A stretch of DNA of 64,000 nucleotides from Gongronella butleri (lineage: Eukaryota > Mucoromycota > Mucoromycetes > Mucorales > Cunninghamellaceae), in contig JAIWZP010000097.1 in the NCBI GenBank assembly GCA_025201375.1, positions 1 through 64,000 on the forward strand, given 5' to 3'. The notes below the pieces were generated by a model that did no database searches, was not told the origin of the DNA, and worked only from the letters and a program-made list of their open reading frames with translations. This document shows positions 51,390-61,429 of the stretch, piece by piece. The first letter of the stretch is position 1. Each line of letters opens with the position of its first letter. A program made the translations under genes and the position numbers.

Positions 51390-51981
51390 AAAACAAAAAC
51401 AAAAAAAAATGAACAATTGGCGACCCGTCGCACACAACTCTACGCATAAAACAAGAAAAAAAAAAAAGAGGAATCCCACCGTCTCTCTCTTTTTCTCGCT
51501 CTCTCAATGTCTCTCTCTCTCGCTCCCGGCTCCTTTTTTTTTTTTCTTGTTCTCTTTGTTCTGTTGTTGCGCGACTTGCTTGTCTTTTTTTCTGCCCTTC
51601 CCCCCTCCCCCCTTTCCCCCCTTTTTTTTCTGTTCCCTCTCTTTCAATCCCACTCCCTCCCCTTTTTTTTTTGATTCTTGGACCTTTCTTCCCTCTCCCC
51701 GTCTTTGTGTATCTCTATTCTCTCCCTCCTTTTTTCCAATTGGATCGTCTTTCCCTTTACAATGGCATTTTGCAAAGATTAAAAATGGCTTTTTATCTAT
51801 AACTTAGTGTTTTGTCTACGCATATGTTGTCGTTTAAAATTTAGAGGTGGGCGTGTAAAAAGTATTAATGTCACTATATAAGGGGGGGATGAGTGTATAA
51901 AGTGGATCTAAAAGGCAGTGTAAATCGAGAAAAAGCATAATTATGGGCGTGTAAGGCGTGTCAATGGATGCCGATTCTATC
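51390..51981. other. Convergent gap between 14-3-3 and the WOPR gene
   Basis: This 592-bp gap is strongly pyrimidine-rich on the + strand (51480-51770) and becomes AT-rich afterwards with TATA-like words. No gene was seen; it holds two 3' untranslated regions. Confidence 0.45.
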
Positions 51982-53678
51982 TCAATGGTATGTGGATGTG
52001 TAGAGCGTGTGTGTGGCGTTGGTGGGGCCATGCTGGAACGCGGATTTGTCCATGCCCGGGTTCATAAAAGGAAGATACATGGAAATTGGCGATGTTGCGG
52101 TGGTTGTGGGTGCAGCCGTGGTCATTTGCATGGCGTTTGGCGACGCCGAGTGATGGTGATGATGGTGGTGCGGCTGGTGATGGTGGTGCTGGTGGTGCAT
52201 GAGCGCAGGGGGGGGCGGTGGCGGCGAGACAGACGCGTGTTGCGCCTGCGACGATGCGTGGACGTGATACACGGGCGACGCGCTTGGTGCGTGCATCAAT
52301 TGCGACGCGTGCGGCGGCTGTTGTTGCTGATGGTGCTCCTGCTGCTGCTGCTGAGGCATGTGGTGCAAGGGCGATGGCTGCTGTTGCTGCTGTTGCATGA
52401 TCTGCGGATGCAATGGCGACGACATGGCCTGCAAATGCGTTGTCACCGCGGGCAGGTCAATTTTTGGCGATGGCAGCGATTCGTGCAGCGTGCTGGCCGT
52501 CGGGAAACTTTCCAAAAGTGCCGATGTTGAAGCTGAACGCGGCACAAGTTGCTTTTCGTCGCCCATCACCATCATGGGCAAGCGCTGCAGTGGCGTATCC
52601 ATGTGCATGCGTTTGGCCTCGAACAAATCCAAGGATGATGACGACGATGAAGAAGAACGACGACGACGTTGGCCGGACCAAGGATCTAAAAAAAGAAAAA
52701 AATACGAAAAATACGAAAAATGAGCGAAAACGCGTTTTTTTAACCCCCCTTATCTTTCAAGATTTCCTTACGCATATAGCCGCGATCCAAGCCGGGGGAT
52801 TGCGTCGGAGGCGAGGGCAAAGATGCACTGATGGCATTTTTTCCCAAAGCATACGGCTCGTAGCGATTCAGGGGTGCATCGGCCATGGGCGAGATACGGA
52901 AGCGCTGGCGATGGACAAGCTCGGGCGAGATGGCCAGGTGTGCTAGTTGCGGAGTGGTGGAAGGCGTAGGGAGAAGGTTGCGCAGCACGTGGTCCTTGTT
53001 GTAATAGCTGATCAGATGAAGATGGCTGCCATTGACCACAACACTGATGGTTTTTTTGATCAATCCACATTCTTTGAAGCGATAAGATGTCGTCAAGGAT
53101 CCGACGAGTGCGCGTTCGCGTTGGTCGAGCGCGTGCGGCAGGTGATCGTCCATCATTGCGCCATTTCCGTGAGCATGATGCGCGTGGTGGTGCTTTAATT
53201 GGTGATGTTCACGCCCATTGAGCTCGCGATAGATCAAAAAATTGCCAAGGATCCTTGATGGGCTCCAAACAAGTCCGTCTGTCCATCGCTTGATGCCTAA
53301 TGAGAAGAATGGAAAGGGTTAGTCACATGTGCTTTACTTTTTCTCCTTGCCAAAATCCGCGCGCGCGCGATTGTAATGCCGAGGGCACACGCGCCTTGTA
53401 GTCCAAGCACCCCTCCTTTTTTGGACGCGCATTCCACGTGCCTGGTCTTGTCCCTCACTCTTTTTTTTTTTTTTTTGATTGTAATTGCGCGCACCTGATT
53501 CTCGGCCGTCAAAGACAAAGACGGTGCCTGAACGAAGATAACCACGTTCCTTTTCTTGAAGGCGACGCGTGATCTTGGGTAGGAGACCGCGCTTGCATGC
53601 CTCAAACACGAGTAGCGCGTCGGTCGTTGTTTCAATATAGCCGTAAAAAGTTTCTGTCAAGGACATTGGGATGCTCAT
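51982..53678 (-). CDS. WOPR-domain (Gti1/Pac2) transcriptional regulator
   Basis: The three exons are 53678-53495, 53296-52772 and 52685-51982, giving 470 residues. WOPR proteins (Wor1, Ryp1, Pac2, Gti1) are fungal master regulators of morphology and development that bind DNA through two paired segments. The first segment is at residues 8-95: ETFYGYIETTTDALLVFEAC, then RGLLPKITRRL, GYLRSGTVFVFDGRESG, then IKRWTDGLVWSPSRILGNFL, IYREL. The second is at about 130-170 (LTTSYRFKECGLIKKTISV, HLISYY). The C-terminal 235 residues are low-complexity: poly-Gln, poly-His, Pro and Ser. The second and third exons join as GYM-H-PWSGQRRRRSSSSSSS. About 2 kb of non-coding DNA lies upstream, which is common for such regulators. 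Confidence 0.93.
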
Positions 53679-55686
53679 GCCATATACAAACGATTTTAAA
53701 TCAATAAAAAAATAAAGAGAGTGGAATTGCGTACAATTAGGATGGAGAGAAGATAAAAAGAAAGAAAAATCGACTGTTCAACTTTTGGCCGCCATGAAGA
53801 TGATCCAGATTATATATACATCACGGTGGGATTCTACCCCCTTGCCTTTTTCTCTACCAATCCATCCTTTCCCCCGGAAGAAATAAAGTTATTGTAATCC
53901 ATTCTCAATTGCTCGTAAGGAGTCGAGAAAATGAACCTGCCCCTCATCAGAATCCCTTTTGTTGTATAAAAAAAAATCGCATGGCAGCGCAACATCCTAG
54001 TTGTACGCCATCCAGTTCCCCCCTCCCACCCCTCCTCCTTCTTGTCTCCCCTCGCCGTCTCCTTCCGTGCTCCTTTTTTCCCATCCCTTTTGTTCAAAAA
54101 GAGTGGAGCAATGGCATAGCTTATCTGAGGTTCAATGGCTTCTCCTTTTTTTTCGCTTTTTCCATCGTTGCTTGTCACAGATCAAGGCCTCCTTTCTTTG
54201 TGACCCAATTCAGTAACACCGTTGACCTGTTTTTTTTTTTTGGTCCAGAGAGGAATCCACAGCACACACACACACACTTGCTCATCCAAGCTACGCCGCC
54301 AATGGGGGGGGCTTCTCCCTTTTTTTTTCCCTGCCATTGATCGGATGGACATCGCGCTGGTGGAGCATCCGATGGCCGATCCAAGCGCGTGGGCCAATTG
54401 GGGGCCCAAACAAGGGGCGCGCAAAGCAGAGACTTGACCGCGCGTTGCCCTGAACACGCAAAATCCGCGTTTTTCGCTGCGTGCCGCTGCGCGACAGCAA
54501 TAGAAAAGTAAAGCGCGTCTTGCAAGGCACGCGCGCGTGGAACACGCGTCACGTTGCGTGATGATACAATGGGCAAAAGGCCAATGGAGCGCCAAAAAAA
54601 AAAGTTGTGCCACTTTGTGCTTGTGGTGCCACATGCGCATTGCAGATGCAGAATGAGGTGCATATCAGGAGGCTATGTGAGCAATTCGAGGAGGAGACGA
54701 GGGGAGTGCGACGACGAGGAGGAAAATGGAGGGCAACAGGAGTTTTCAGCGGCCACCCAGAGAAACAAACAAAAAAAAGTGCCATGGCGGGCCAATTGGA
54801 AGCTGTAGAGAACGGGAGGCATCTCCGATTTATGCGTGGTCTTTCTTTCCACGTGAGCCACTTCCCTGTCAGTTTTTAAAAAGTGGGTCCCACTACTCAA
54901 AGCTAATAATCTGTGCGTATTGTGTGTGTGTTTTTTTTTACTCCTTGTCGTGGGATTTGCCCAGGAGCGTAAACAGCTCTCTGTCTCCTAGTGTCCCTTT
55001 TTGCCGCTCTCTCTTTCTCTCTCAATCTCCATTTCCATGCTCTCTCTCTCGCTGTGACCCGCATGTAACTCTAACTTTTATTCCTCATTGCCCTTTTTTT
55101 TTTAACCCTACATGATGCTAGCGTGGCATATGCTTAAATTTAAACTCTTTCTTCCCTACCATGGCTGCAGTGTCAGGATGATCGATCCCACTGACTTTTA
55201 AATTATGAAAAAAAGATCAAATGAGCGCGTTTCTCCTTTTTTCCTTTTTTTTTCTCATGCTACATTTTTTTGCTTGGTTTGTCGGACCCGAATTTATCAC
55301 ACGCGTTTTCAAACGACCCCATCTGTTACGCGATTCCAGCCGCTGGCCAGGCCACGCAATTAGGGAGTGTGTCAACAAATGACAAGAAAAAAAAGGGGGG
55401 AGAAAGAAGCCGCAAACCAGCGGCTCCGCACACGCGCGAGCTCCCCCGCTCGCTTCTCTCCTCACCATGACACTGACGTTGCGAAGCCCCCTCGCCCTCG
55501 GTTCCCCCACTGTCATTGTCGATCATGTGCTCTGAGAAGAAAAGAAAGAAAACCAGACGATTCATTAGGCATTGATAGGAATAAATGGGTGAAAAAGTGG
55601 GCATCCCAAGGGGGATGACCAATGGGTGTTGGGGAGGTTAGACGGGTGGTGGAATATTGTAAGCAAAGAAAAAAAAAATACAAGTT
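53679..55686. promoter_or_regulatory. Long upstream region of the WOPR gene
   Basis: No gene could be supported in this 2-kb stretch. A TATATATA word (53811-53818) lies about 135 bases upstream of the WOPR start codon on the minus strand. A mix of T runs, C-rich stretches and (CT)n leaders fills the rest. The far end includes the 3' region of the Rab18 gene. An open frame near 54650-54880 (beginning MQNEVHIRRL) was considered and not accepted. Confidence 0.4.
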
Positions 55687-56789
55687 TTAACAAGAGCACG
55701 AGGACGCGTCTGAAAATCCTCGGCCAGCCGTCATGCGCACAGTGGATGAAGGAGTCGACTTTTTTTGCCACAAGCTTGGTGTCTCTATGATCTAATTCCA
55801 CACACCATCCAGCCATGAAAATGACAATGAACGAAATGTCCATTGTGCGCTCATTTCTTATTTTTTTTTTGTTACCTTTGTCACCAATTCTTCAAAAGCT
55901 TCTTCTACGCCGACCTTTGTCTTTGCACTACACTCCACAAAGAGCGTCTGCAGGCGCCGTGCAAAGGCTAATCCTTCTTGGTACGTCACCACACGCGACG
56001 ATTCCTAAAACAAACAAAAAAAGTCAATGTTCGCTCCTTGTCCGTCGTCACGCCAATTGCCCTTCCTCCCCCTTTTTTTTCTCTCTGCGTAAAATAGATT
56101 CCATTGGGCAACGTGATCGTGTGTCTGGCGTGTCTCGCGGCGCGTGGGGTCGCCTTGTTTTAGGCGCCGAGCGCTTACCTTGTCGACTTTATTGCCGACA
56201 ATCATCTTGACCACGTCGGGGCTGGAGCAATACGTGTTCACCTCGTTCCACCACGTGTTCAATGCGTCAAACGTCTCGCGGCTGCTGACATCATACACTA
56301 AAAAACAAGATTTAGCCCCCCCTTGTCATATTTTTCTTTCCTTTCTTTTTTTTTGTCTTCGCCTGGAATGCTTATTGCTTACCCAAAATCACGCCCTGGG
56401 CGCCACGATAGTACGACGAGGTCAATGTGCGAAATCGCTCTTGGCCGGCGGTGTCCTAAAGGGTGGGGTTGCGCCAAAATAAGTCTTTTTTTTTTTCCTT
56501 TCTCCCCTGACTCTTTTTGCCGCCTTACCCAGATAGTCAGCTTGTATTCACGTCCATCGACCTCCATCATGCTCACTTTAAAGTCAACACCTAAGAGGAA
56601 GAAAAAAAGGGCCAGGTGAGCACGCCAAAAAAAAAAAAAGCCAAGCTGCGCTTTTGCCATACCAATAGTGGCCGAGACCTCCTCCTGGGGCAGAAAAGTG
56701 TCGTCTGTGAAACGCAGCAACAAGGAGCTCTTGCCAACGTTGGAATTGCCTATCAGCAGCAGCTTGAGTGTGGGGACGTCGTCAGACAT
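55687..56789 (-). CDS. RAB18: Rab18-type small GTPase
   Basis: The six exons are 56789-56663, 56590-56529, 56455-56383, 56297-56179, 56004-55876 and 55791-55687, giving 204 residues. Rab18 acts in ER-lipid droplet contacts and ER-Golgi traffic. The motifs are: G1 [19 protein letters not shown], the effector region ATIGVDFKV, G3 [12 protein letters not shown] followed by [17 protein letters not shown]4 GNKVDK and G5 [14 protein letters not shown] and [12 protein letters not shown] distinguish Rab18 from Rab1 or Rab8. The last exon reads [12 protein letters not shown] and ends in CSC, a double-cysteine prenylation signal; earlier candidate terminal exons further downstream (55400-55540) gave no cysteine end and were rejected. 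Confidence 0.95.
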
Positions 56790-57114
56790 ATCGTGCGCCA
56801 AGTAAAAAAAGAAAAAAAGTAAAAAAAAGAGAGAAGAAAAAAAAAACGTGGAGCAATTCGGCCTCGCCGCCATAAATGGACACCCCGCCCACAAAACTCT
56901 GTGGCAAAAAAGGGCCCATTCCCCGTCGTCATGTGGCTCAAACCCACCCAACCAACCCAAAATCATGTGTCAAAGCAAAAAAAAATAAAAAAAATTCATG
57001 CGGATGAAATGACGACGCGTCCATTTTTGCCCAGGTAGGGCACACGCGTCTCTTTTTTTAATATAATTAGATGAGATGCACGGAGAAATGGGGGAGGGGG
57101 AGGATGATGATGCT
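56790..57114. promoter_or_regulatory. Rab18 upstream region and RCL1 3' flank
   Basis: The gap is 325 bp. A/G-rich runs on the + strand near 56800-56850 form the pyrimidine leader of Rab18. Nothing else was recognised. Confidence 0.4.
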
Positions 57115-58655
57115 CTATGTGGTCTTTTTGTTGTGATTGACGTAGCCAATGCCCATGCACGTCATTAAAATGGTATTGGTCTGGTCATCCGCCTGCATTT
57201 TGAACGACACCCCAAAGAAAGCCTGAATGTCGCGCAGGTATTGGATCCTATGAGCATAAAAAAATAAAGAGCGTCCGTGAGTCACATGCAAAAAGAAAAA
57301 AAAATAGGGTAGATGAGCGTACGTGAATGGCGTCAGCTGGCCAATGCGGATCTTTCCGACGTCCTCGGGCGACAGCACCATCAGCAGCAGGTTGAGCCAT
57401 TGACTAGTCGTGTCGACGCAGCCACGCAGCTTGATTTCACGCAAAAGTAGCTTGGCCGCCGTCAGACCCACGTCCTCGGGTGTTTGACCACCCTCCGCCG
57501 CCTTTTCCGCAGAGAGCAAGGCGCCCGTCGTCGATTCGGCCACCAGGGACAACGCAAAGCCGGGCGATCTGCGCAAAAACGATAACAAAAGTAAAATGGG
57601 GCAAAATGAGCCATTTGTCGCATAAGATGTCAAGCTGGGCATCCTTACTTTCCACTTTCGGCGCCCTTGAACACGTCCGTGTAGATGAACACGTCAGGGA
57701 TATAGCGATTGAGCAGCGAGCGCGCTGATTCGACCAATCGGTTGGCCGTCTGAGGCGACACGCGTGTACAATAAGCAAGACCGCGCACTTTGCGGATCCG
57801 ACCTTCATCGACAAAGTTGACAGGCTTGAGCTGGCGCACACTGTTGCAATTGAACACGACCTCGCCGCCGCCAAGAGGGGGCGCGCCGCGTTTCGTGATC
57901 TAATCCATTTTAAAAAAAAAAAATTCAGCAATTTGATTTTTTTCACGCTTGTCCCATTTTGCAAACGTGATATTTACCTTGAGCTGGACTCCCTGCTCGA
58001 TGCCAAATCGAGCCAATTGGGGTAGCAGCACTGTGCGGATGATGTCAACCTGCCAAAAAGAAAAAGGAAACAAAAAAAAAAAAAAATTTAGCCCCATTCG
58101 CGCGCTCTCTGCAGCGGAACACTATGCGCTTACCGAAGGGTCAATGTGATCGGTGGTGATGCCCTCGAGTCGGAGGACAAAGGGCAGCTTGGAAAAGGGG
58201 GCAAGCACAAGCATGGGCTCCAAAAAATAGCTGATGCTGCGATCAAGGCCACAATCGTGTTCAATTCGTCCGCCTTGGATGGCGCCAGGCTTGTACAGAA
58301 TCGATGTACCTAGTAAATGAATGAGCCAAAGTGAGTGATCTGTCTTGGGCTGCATTTGACACATGTTTGGTCCCGCTTTCCGCTTACCCGTATAGCTAAT
58401 CTCCATGGTCGAGCCATTGGTCACTTTTTCCAGCAATTGCAAAAACTTGGCCTCGTAATCTACCGACGAAAAAAAAATTGTGAGCTACCGCGCAAGCATG
58501 AAAATTTTTTCTTCTGTGGGCAACTCACCTCGAATACCCGGATCTTGGTCATTTGAGCGGATCTTGTCAATACGAACGATCTTGCCGCTCAGTGTGGCCA
58601 ACACCAGGCGCTGCCTCAGGTACTTGTGGCCTTCAAATTTGAGCACTTTACTCAT
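57115..58655 (-). CDS. RCL1: RNA 3'-terminal phosphate cyclase-like protein Rcl1
   Basis: The seven exons are 58655-58529, 58459-58388, 58310-58134, 58049-57978, 57899-57659, 57568-57323 and 57247-57115, giving 355 residues. Rcl1 is a nucleolar protein of the U3 processome needed for cleavage at site A2 in pre-rRNA; it resembles RNA cyclases but lacks cyclase activity. The sequence shows FEGHKYLRQRLVLATLSGK at the start, SILYKPGAIQGGRIEHDCG, LEGITTDHIDPSVDIIRTVL, RGAPPLGGGEVVFNC, and RVRGLAYCTRVS-like KVRGLAYCTRVSPQTANRLV, all typical of the Rcl1 branch. The active-site histidine region of true cyclases near the C-terminus is replaced, as in other Rcl1 proteins. Length is close to the usual 365. 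It is divergently transcribed from the F-box gene. Confidence 0.95.
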
Positions 58656-59107
58656 TTGGTATGAAAAAAAAAAGAGAGATCTATGAAAAAAAAAAAAAAG
58701 GGAAAGACGGAAGAAACAACGCTCTTGGTGACCGAGGCGACCTTGCGCCTTTTGAAATCCAGCTCAGCCCCTCTGGTTGGAAAATTCATGCAGAAAAATC
58801 GGCAATCAAAATGCCGCCTTTTCGATGCCAACAATGGATAAAGTTCGCCAAGCCCACGATTGGCCGTGGAAACGAGGCCTTTATGGCTGTGGATCAGCAA
58901 ATTTCTTGCTGGTTACCATGTCAAATGACCGCCGTTTGGGGTGTGGGAGGAGAGAGTGCCACATGATAAGCAATCAATGACTCTGTTGCGACATATTGGC
59001 TGCGGGCCCGGTCGTCATTCATTTGTTGTACCCAAGCCGTGCCACAGACAACTGACTAATTTGTCCCTCCTTTTTTTATTCTTTTTCTTCTTCTCTTTGC
59101 TTCATTC
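58656..59107. promoter_or_regulatory. Divergent promoter of RCL1 and the F-box gene
   Basis: The gap is 452 bp. It has an A run next to the RCL1 start (58680-58700) and a TTTTTCTTCTTCTC tract just before the F-box start. No TATA box or other gene was recognised. Confidence 0.4.
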
Positions 59108-61021
59108 ATGCTTCATCTTGCCCGTAACGGCGCGTCCAATGCAATTTTGCAAGTGCCTGACAGCGTGCTTGGGCTCATTTTTAGCCAATTGCATTGGTAC
59201 GAACTTTTGACAGAGGTGCGCCGCGTCAATCGCGCGTTTCATCGCGTGGCAACGCCACTTGCCGCATCAGGCATGACGATCCATATCCACGACCTCGATT
59301 GTCTGCGATTCATGGCCATCGCGTGCAAGTCGATGACGAAAATGCTCTACGACGCGCAATCGCTCAGCATTGACGCGCGTGATTGGCACCTGTACTACGT
59401 GGATAACACCGCCCTGGAGAGTGACATGCAAGTGGTGTCGCTATTGTCGCGTTGGCTTGTGAATGTACGCACGTGTGCTGTCCATTTACCAATCTCGCTC
59501 GATTCCGACAACACGGCCGACCGCGTACGCAAGGAGCTGCTCGCTCAATTGTATGTAATGCCATCGTTACAATCGTTTGCTTCGCAACAATTTCCCATTT
59601 CGCGCGCAGCTTGCATGACGTTGCTCCCTGAGCAGCTGACACGTGTCGATCTCAAACTCCACGGACCCGGACGCTCCATGAAGACACTGGCTGCGCTGTT
59701 GGAACATTTGCCGCTGCTGACACACGCGTCAATTGGCCCGCTGGACCGCACGGCCATGAACGAATATCAATCTCTGTTTGATTGGGTGTCAAAAGACATG
59801 GACAAACGCAATCGGCAATACAAGCAAGTGCAAGAATTGCGCGTCGCGTTTCATCTTTCGGATGCTCAACTGCAGGACCGCAACGCGCTTTTTGTCTATT
59901 TCTTTTTCACGTTGCCGCAGGTCGCGCTGCTCGAGCTACGCATCAATGACGATGGAATGCGCACATGGAACAAAAGACTTCCGCCACCTTGCTTCTTCAC
60001 CCCGCCAGCATCCGTGATGAAGCGCATCGAACGACTGCCTTCTCGCCTGATCATTTCTGACGCAGAAGAGCATCCCGGTGCCGTCTCCGAATCATCAACG
60101 CAAATGGACGATCTGTATGGCGATGCGTCGTCGGCGCATCGTCCCCCACTTATTGAATGTGTTGCACGGCGCGCGTCCAAGGTCAAGGCACTGCTTGCAT
60201 GGATGCAATGCCCTCCACTCTCTGGCGCTAGCACCCTGGTTGTCCGTCATGCAGGTGACTTGGACAGACATAGCACGACGCTGTCCCTGGCCACACTGAC
60301 TGCGCAATGGCCGACTCTGCAGCGTCTGTATCTGGTGTCCATGCCCCTCTGTTGGCAAAATTACATGGAAATTGACGAAATCAGCGCCAATCGCGGCGGA
60401 AACAACTTGACGCAGCCCTCACCGCCATACAAACTGCTGCGCCTGGTTGCCGCCCATTGTGTGTTCACGTCGCGCGCCGTTATCGAGCGCATAGCCACGC
60501 AATGCCCTCAACTGGACTATTTAAAGCTGGATGCTTGCGTTTTCAGGAGCAATGGCTTGATCAGCCATGACTCACGGCGTCCCATCAACAACATTTGGCT
60601 GCTCAAGCTGCAGCACGTGTTAAAAAAGGAAGCACACGCCGCGTGGATGCCGATCCCCGTGCCTAATTTGACGATGGCGATTGCACCGCCCGAACGTGTG
60701 CTTTACTTGGTTCTGCAGGAACAGTCGAGTGTTGCCAACGACAATGTGCAGGCGTATCTTGGCCAATTCAAAGTGGACATTGACTCACCACCGGTGACCA
60801 AAAAGCTGGGGCCCAATGAAACAAATTGGCTGCTGCGGCAAATCCATTACGCCCACGAGGCCAGCATTGCCGATCAAAACTACAAATTGACGGTGCCTTT
60901 CTTCCCAACAGCAACACACGCATATGCATGGACTTGTCTCGTGGAATCCGCCATTGTCATTATAACATGTATCTCTGTCAAACCTGGAACAAGCATATTT
61001 GCAAAAAATCAACTCATTTAA
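59108..61021 (+). CDS. F-box protein
   Basis: Intronless 637-residue frame opened by the first ATG after a pyrimidine leader. The N-terminal 45 residues form an F-box-like motif: LQVPDSVLGLIFSQLHWYEL, then TEVRRVNRAFHRVATPL. F-box proteins link substrates to Skp1-Cullin1 ubiquitin ligases. The remainder contains scattered leucine-rich stretches (LPEQLTRVDLKL, LPQVALLELRI, TLQRLYLVSMPL, CPQLDYLKLDACVF) that could form irregular leucine-rich repeats, as in many fungal F-box proteins. No closer homologue is recognised. The absence of introns and the position next to repeat DNA are notable. The last 25 residues (WTCLVESAIVIITCIS...) are hydrophobic. Confidence 0.75.
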   Translation: MLHLARNGASNAILQVPDSVLGLIFSQLHWYELLTEVRRVNRAFHRVATPLAASGMTIHIHDLDCLRFMAIACKSMTKMLYDAQSLSIDARDWHLYYVDNTALESDMQVVSLLSRWLVNVRTCAVHLPISLDSDNTADRVRKELLAQLYVMPSLQSFASQQFPISRAACMTLLPEQLTRVDLKLHGPGRSMKTLAALLEHLPLLTHASIGPLDRTAMNEYQSLFDWVSKDMDKRNRQYKQVQELRVAFHLSDAQLQDRNALFVYFFFTLPQVALLELRINDDGMRTWNKRLPPPCFFTPPASVMKRIERLPSRLIISDAEEHPGAVSESSTQMDDLYGDASSAHRPPLIECVARRASKVKALLAWMQCPPLSGASTLVVRHAGDLDRHSTTLSLATLTAQWPTLQRLYLVSMPLCWQNYMEIDEISANRGGNNLTQPSPPYKLLRLVAAHCVFTSRAVIERIATQCPQLDYLKLDACVFRSNGLISHDSRRPINNIWLLKLQHVLKKEAHAAWMPIPVPNLTMAIAPPERVLYLVLQEQSSVANDNVQAYLGQFKVDIDSPPVTKKLGPNETNWLLRQIHYAHEASIADQNYKLTVPFFPTATHAYAWTCLVESAIVIITCISVKPGTSIFAKNQLI

Positions 61022-61429
61022 ATTTTTATATTGAGCTTATGTGTGCTTCCGATTCATTCATTACTGTATGATAAAATCATTTTTTAGTCAAACACTCTCT
61101 TTTTTTTTAAAAAAAAAATAAAAGATGAAGGAAGAAGAGTTGTTGAAAAAGTGGTGATTAAACTGTTTTTGTTGTATTTTGGTCCTTTGTCAATGGATTC
61201 ACAGTGTGCAAGGACATGCATGCCTAGAATATATTATTTCAAGCGTTTTCGTTGGAATTAGCTAGGTTACCCTCGAGGCATTGTGATCGCTGGATGGCGC
61301 GCAAAAAAAGACGACTTTCAAAATCACGATTTTTTCCAACAAGGGGGGATATCATACGTAAAATCGAAGATTTGGAAACTGAGACCGTCAGAAAGAGCAC
61401 GATCTGCTGAGAGTAGGTGGATGTACAGT
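61022..61429. other. 3' flank of the F-box gene
   Basis: AT-rich DNA with a T/A run at 61100-61121. No gene is recognised, and repeat DNA follows. Confidence 0.45.

Noticed and set aside
54650..54879. An open frame starting MQNEVHIRRL
   Set aside because: It is short, unsupported by a family or splice context, and lies within the long upstream region of the WOPR gene.
55326..55622. Terminal exon of Rab18 in this stretch
   Set aside because: No splice choice here gave a prenylatable cysteine end; the exon at 55687-55791 reads IIETPSLW and ends CSC in the right phase.
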